Source: Bacteroides fragilis NCTC 9343
GTDB lineage: Bacteria; Bacteroidota; Bacteroidia; Bacteroidales; Bacteroidaceae
Direction: 5' to 3'
NCBI RefSeq assembly: GCF_000025985.1
Contig: NC_003228.3
Coordinates: 3,348,001-3,412,000, forward strand
DNA length: 64,000 nucleotides
Shown: one piece after another, positions 60,736 to 64,000 of the stretch
Position numbering within the stretch: position 1 is the first letter of the stretch
Layout: the number at the start of each line of letters is the position of its first letter
Position numbers and translations under genes: made by a program
The notes under the pieces: generated by a model
Seen by the model: only the letters and a program-made list of their open reading frames with translations
Told to the model about the DNA's origin: nothing
The model's database searches: none

Positions 60736-62379
60736 TTACTTAGCTTGTTCCAGTTGCAGTGTCTTAGTCGGCTGGTCGCAAACCTCCGTCGGACCGAAGT
60801 ATTGAATCGGGCCCGGATATACGTAATCTGTATTCAACGCCCACTGATCGCGTTTAGCAGCGAATGTCAGGAACGGTTTTCCGTCCAGTTTCACCAATGC
60901 TTTCTGGATTACCGGTTTCATTTCGCCATGACGACGTTCCATGTTCATCATCATTGTAATGGGCACACCGCCTGCGATCCATTCAGCAGCAGGAGCAGTT
61001 GTATTACGTACAGATGACATGTAACCGGTCTTACCGTTAGCAATCAACATAGAAGCTGTGTAACCCAGTGAATAGCAGTAGTCAGCATCGTAATTTGATG
61101 GAGCAGCGCAACGTCCTTCGTAACCGAAGAAGTGGTGCTGTGCAGCAAATTTACCTACGTATTTCCCTTCTTCTTTCCACTGAGCCAGTTTTGTTCCTAC
61201 CATTTCAGACAACAGCTTTTCAGTTTCGATCAATGATACCTGTACGTTTCCGTGCGGGTCGCGATCCAAAGAAAGCTGACGTGCTACACCTTCAGGAAGG
61301 CTTGCATAGATCTCAGCATTTTCTTTTGACAGTTTGCTGATGATATATTCGCGCTGACGAGAACGTTTGATATTTGCGAACTCAACGGCATTGGCTGCCA
61401 GGAAGTCATTCAACTCAGCGATCAGACGTTTCATAGCCGGGATAAACTCAACCAGACCTTCAGGAATCAGCACAGTACCGAAGTTGTTGCCCTGAGCAGC
61501 ACGATCGGCAACGATCTTAGCAATGTAAGTTACTACATCGTCCAATGACATATCTTTCGCTTCCACTTCTTCAGAGATGATACATACGTTAGGCTGAACC
61601 TGCAAAGCACATTCCAGTGCAATGTGAGAAGCCGAACGGCCCATCAGTTTAATGAAGTGCCAGTATTTACGTGCAGAGTTACAGTCGCGCTGGATGTTAC
61701 CAATCACTTCTGAGTATACTTTACATGCAGTATCGAAACCGAAAGAAGTTTCAATCATTTCGTTCTTCAAGTCACCGTCGATAGTTTTCGGACAACCGAT
61801 CACCTGTACACCGGCATTCTTGGCAGCATAGTATTCGGCCAGAACGCAGGCATTTGTATTAGAGTCGTCACCACCAATGATTACCAGTGCTTTGATACCC
61901 AATTTATTGATAATCTCCAACCCCTTTTCGAATTGTTCCGGAGTTTCCAGTTTGGTACGTCCCGAACCAATAATGTCGAAACCACCTGTATTACGGTATT
62001 CATCGATGATATCGGCAGTCAGTTCCATATAATTATGGTCAACCAATCCGCCGGGACCCAGGATAAAGCCATACAGCTTGTTGTCTTTGTTCAGTGTCTT
62101 GATACCATCGAACAGACCAGAGATTACGTTATGTCCGCCCGGAGCCTGTCCTCCTGAAAGGATAACACCTACATTCATAGCGGGGAGCTGGATAGCTTCA
62201 CCTTCTTCGAATTTAATCAACGGCATTCCGTAAGTGTTCGGGAACAGTTTCTGGATAGCTTCCTGATCGGCTACTGATTGTGTAGCTGCGCCTTCAACTG
62301 CTTTTACTGAGCCTTTCAGCGCTTTCGGAAGTTTGGGCTGATAAGCAGCCCTGGCAATTTGCAATGCACTTTTAGTCAT
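60736..62379 (-). CDS. pfp: Diphosphate-dependent 6-phosphofructokinase
   Basis: 547 residues, the long clade of PPi-PFK. The nucleotide/PPi loop GGDDSNTNA has Asp at the position that excludes ATP, and PKTIDGDLK is the substrate motif with the lysine typical of PPi enzymes. GGQAPGGHN near the N-terminus and [13 protein letters not shown] further on complete the pattern. It reversibly phosphorylates fructose 6-phosphate with PPi in glycolysis. Confidence 0.96.
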   Translation of the reverse strand: MTKSALQIARAAYQPKLPKALKGSVKAVEGAATQSVADQEAIQKLFPNTYGMPLIKFEEGEAIQLPAMNVGVILSGGQAPGGHNVISGLFDGIKTLNKDNKLYGFILGPGGLVDHNYMELTADIIDEYRNTGGFDIIGSGRTKLETPEQFEKGLEIINKLGIKALVIIGGDDSNTNACVLAEYYAAKNAGVQVIGCPKTIDGDLKNEMIETSFGFDTACKVYSEVIGNIQRDCNSARKYWHFIKLMGRSASHIALECALQVQPNVCIISEEVEAKDMSLDDVVTYIAKIVADRAAQGNNFGTVLIPEGLVEFIPAMKRLIAELNDFLAANAVEFANIKRSRQREYIISKLSKENAEIYASLPEGVARQLSLDRDPHGNVQVSLIETEKLLSEMVGTKLAQWKEEGKYVGKFAAQHHFFGYEGRCAAPSNYDADYCYSLGYTASMLIANGKTGYMSSVRNTTAPAAEWIAGGVPITMMMNMERRHGEMKPVIQKALVKLDGKPFLTFAAKRDQWALNTDYVYPGPIQYFGPTEVCDQPTKTLQLEQAK

Positions 62380-62490
62380 TTTCTTTATCTTATATTTAAA
62401 GGTGTTAGTAATTCGAACTTAAAAGTGTCGCAAATTTCGTGTTTTTTTCCGAATTATGAAAGAAAATGATGATTTTGTTCTCTACAGGTA

Positions 62491-62576
62491 TGCCACAGAG
62501 CAGACGAAGGGCACGAAGTTTACATCCTTGCTTCTGCAATTCCATAGCACTCCGTACCCTCTTCGCCTGTTCGGCA
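62491..62576. repeat. Degenerate inverted repeat, possible copy 6
   Basis: Arms 62491-62518 (TGCCACAGAGCAGACGAAGG...) and 62550-62576 pair at roughly three quarters of positions. The left arm starts CCACAGAG like copy 1 but then diverges, so membership in the family is tentative. Confidence 0.45.
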
Positions 62577-62593
62577 CTATCTGTCAGTCTCTT

Positions 62594-64000
62594 TTAAAAC
62601 GTCACTGCAGTCCTGGCTCCCGTAGCAGAAACAGCATATACCTTAAAGCCGTCTTTCCAAGCGGTTTTCATGGTAAACGTAGCAGTACCGGAAGGTGCTA
62701 ACAGCCCATCAGAGATACAGACTTTCTTGCCGGTTTCATCTACAACTTCATAAGCTGCCACATTTTTCCAGTTGGTCATGGTAAATGTCGAACCGCTCCG
62801 TGTGGCTGTACCGGCTACAATTCCGGGTTTGTCCTTATAAAGTTCTACAGAATTATCCGTTATATATTCCAGAGCAACATCCGGTTTCGGATATCCCAAA
62901 GCCTCTACACGACTTCGTATTTCGTCGATACGGGCCTGGGTAACGGTGAGTTTGCCCGTTCCGTAGTCATCCACTGTTATGTCGACCGGAGTCAGAAATC
63001 CCCATTTCGTGAAGAAATCCAGCAAGTTGGCTTTAGCTATCAGACTACAGATATAAACGAACTCAGTCTGCTGTTCCCCGGCCGTTCTCAGATTATCGTG
63101 CGTCCGGATATACTCGTACACATCCGGATAGAATCCTCCTTTGTCAGATTGCTGAAGAGGTGTCCGTCCGAGTACTTTACCGAAATAGAGTTCCAATTGC
63201 CAGAAAGGAACGAGTTTACAGAAAACATCGCTGTCACTTCCAAAATTTCCATGTGGCGCACCTGCCGCAATGATCTGGGTCCAGGCCTTGGAATAACGGT
63301 TACGACTGCCATCTCCCATATCTTCTGTTTGCAAGCGAGAAGGCTGTCCGAAAATTGTAGTCTGGATGTACTCGGACATGATATTGTTCGTTACCTCCGT
63401 TGTCCCCAACCATTTCAATCCGGGACGTGTCTGGTTGCAATGCCCTATTTCATGTGCAGGTCCCCAACATGCAGATGTCTTCAATTTATCCACATTACAA
63501 AGTTCGGCCAGAGTACCGTCATTGTAAGCAGTATGATAACTGGTGGCATACATATAGCTGGTATACATCACATGCAGGTACATGCGATTCTTGAACAGTT
63601 TATTGTATTTATACAATCCCATCAGTTCCATCTCCGAATTCACAATCTGATCATAAGCATCGATCAATGCTTTCCCGTCCGGAGTATGAGTACGGAAACG
63701 CTCGGTCGGGAATGTGAGATGTGCATAATGTCCCACCACATCGAAATACTTATCCACAGCGTTACTCAACAATTTATTCCAATCGGAAGCCTGATGTTTA
63801 GCTACATCGAAATAGCCGTTTACTTGTCCGGAAGCGATATGTATCTTTACAGGCTGAGCAGTTTCATAGTCAGGAGTGTGATACAAAATATACATTAATC
63901 CTTTATTCCGGGCCGTAATCTTGTTGGCCCCTTCAGACAACGGATAAGAGGTTCCTCCGAAACCATCACCACCGGGAACATCCAGATTCTGAATCACTGC
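62594..64000 (-). CDS. M60-family (mucin-type) zinc metallopeptidase, 5' end outside window
   Basis: 468 codons are visible and the frame stays open to the window edge, so the N-terminus is missing. The gluzincin motif HEIGH is in WGPAHEIGHCNQT (about residues 178-190 of the visible part), followed by GTTEVTNNIMSEY with the likely third ligand Glu. The last 80 residues form an immunoglobulin-like module. M60 proteins of Bacteroides cut O-glycosylated mucins; the sialidase-like gene nearby fits a host-glycan theme. Confidence 0.92.
   Translation of the reverse strand, partial: AVIQNLDVPGGDGFGGTSYPLSEGANKITARNKGLMYILYHTPDYETAQPVKIHIASGQVNGYFDVAKHQASDWNKLLSNAVDKYFDVVGHYAHLTFPTERFRTHTPDGKALIDAYDQIVNSEMELMGLYKYNKLFKNRMYLHVMYTSYMYATSYHTAYNDGTLAELCNVDKLKTSACWGPAHEIGHCNQTRPGLKWLGTTEVTNNIMSEYIQTTIFGQPSRLQTEDMGDGSRNRYSKAWTQIIAAGAPHGNFGSDSDVFCKLVPFWQLELYFGKVLGRTPLQQSDKGGFYPDVYEYIRTHDNLRTAGEQQTEFVYICSLIAKANLLDFFTKWGFLTPVDITVDDYGTGKLTVTQARIDEIRSRVEALGYPKPDVALEYITDNSVELYKDKPGIVAGTATRSGSTFTMTNWKNVAAYEVVDETGKKVCISDGLLAPSGTATFTMKTAWKDGFKVYAVSATGARTAVTF

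Overview
The window looks like chromosomal DNA of a gut Bacteroides (Bacteroidota); the species cannot be fixed by eye. The evidence is a SusC/SusD pair with an ECF sigma/FecR anti-sigma switch, GH3/GH51/GH120 enzymes, an M60 mucin-type peptidase, and many promoters of the Bacteroides type (TTTG, 19-20 bp, TAnnTTTG).

Layout. (1) 0.1-6.5 kb, minus strand: a compact amino-acid operon, hisH-hisA-hisF-hisIE-ftsE-like ABC ATPase-lysC-lysA. (2) 6.8-10.5 kb: two identical tRNA-Asp genes, then a decayed, inverted tRNA-Asp copy and a truncated integrase N-terminus (scar of a lost integrative element), an intact GmrSD-type DUF262/DUF1524 restriction protein, and a KAP-like NTPase fragment. (3) 10.5-13.3 kb: an FMN-binding stress protein, two AraC regulators and a VOC protein. 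(4) 13.7-33.5 kb, minus strand: a polysaccharide utilisation locus (PUL). Reading with transcription: ECF sigma, FecR, SusC, SusD, GH3, URO-D-type methyltransferase, corrinoid protein, MetH-activation-like protein, second URO-D-type methyltransferase, GH3, GH51-GH120 fusion. (5) 33.7-36.1 kb: a dead IS1595-family transposase, a small unknown gene coupled to a DJ-1/PfpI gene, a frameshifted DUF2867 gene carrying a perfect palindrome, and a Nudix gene. (6) 36.2-40.5 kb: an McrBC-type restriction pair behind a consensus promoter. (7) 40.5-42.5 kb: DUF1294, rlmF and a phosphatase-like protein without its catalytic cysteine. (8) 42.5-49 kb, minus strand: an MksF-MksE-MksB condensin of the JetABC type, with no JetD nuclease beside it, behind an EamA transporter. 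(9) 49-64 kb: YgbA-like protein, TrkH, an AraC/MFS divergent pair, an SDR, an AraC-GyrI regulator with a zinc-ribbon protein, GNAT, an epimerase-lipocalin fusion, GH25 lysozyme, sialidase-like BNR protein, PPi-dependent phosphofructokinase, and an M60 peptidase that runs off the window.

The most unusual system is the PUL in region 4. A complete-looking corrinoid methyl-transfer cassette (two URO-D-fold methyltransferases, a corrinoid carrier, a stand-alone reactivation protein) sits in one tight run of genes between two paralogous GH3 enzymes and upstream of a GH51-GH120 fusion. This suggests that glycan breakdown is linked to demethylation of a methylated sugar or methoxylated aglycone, with the methyl group fed to one-carbon metabolism. 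That function is inference; the gene identities are well supported.

A second theme is a dispersed family of about 80-170 bp intergenic inverted repeats (at 1.3, 4.1, 46.8, 56.1 and 58.8 kb, probably also 62.5 kb), one of them a composite of two subtypes. They lie between genes, several inside operons.
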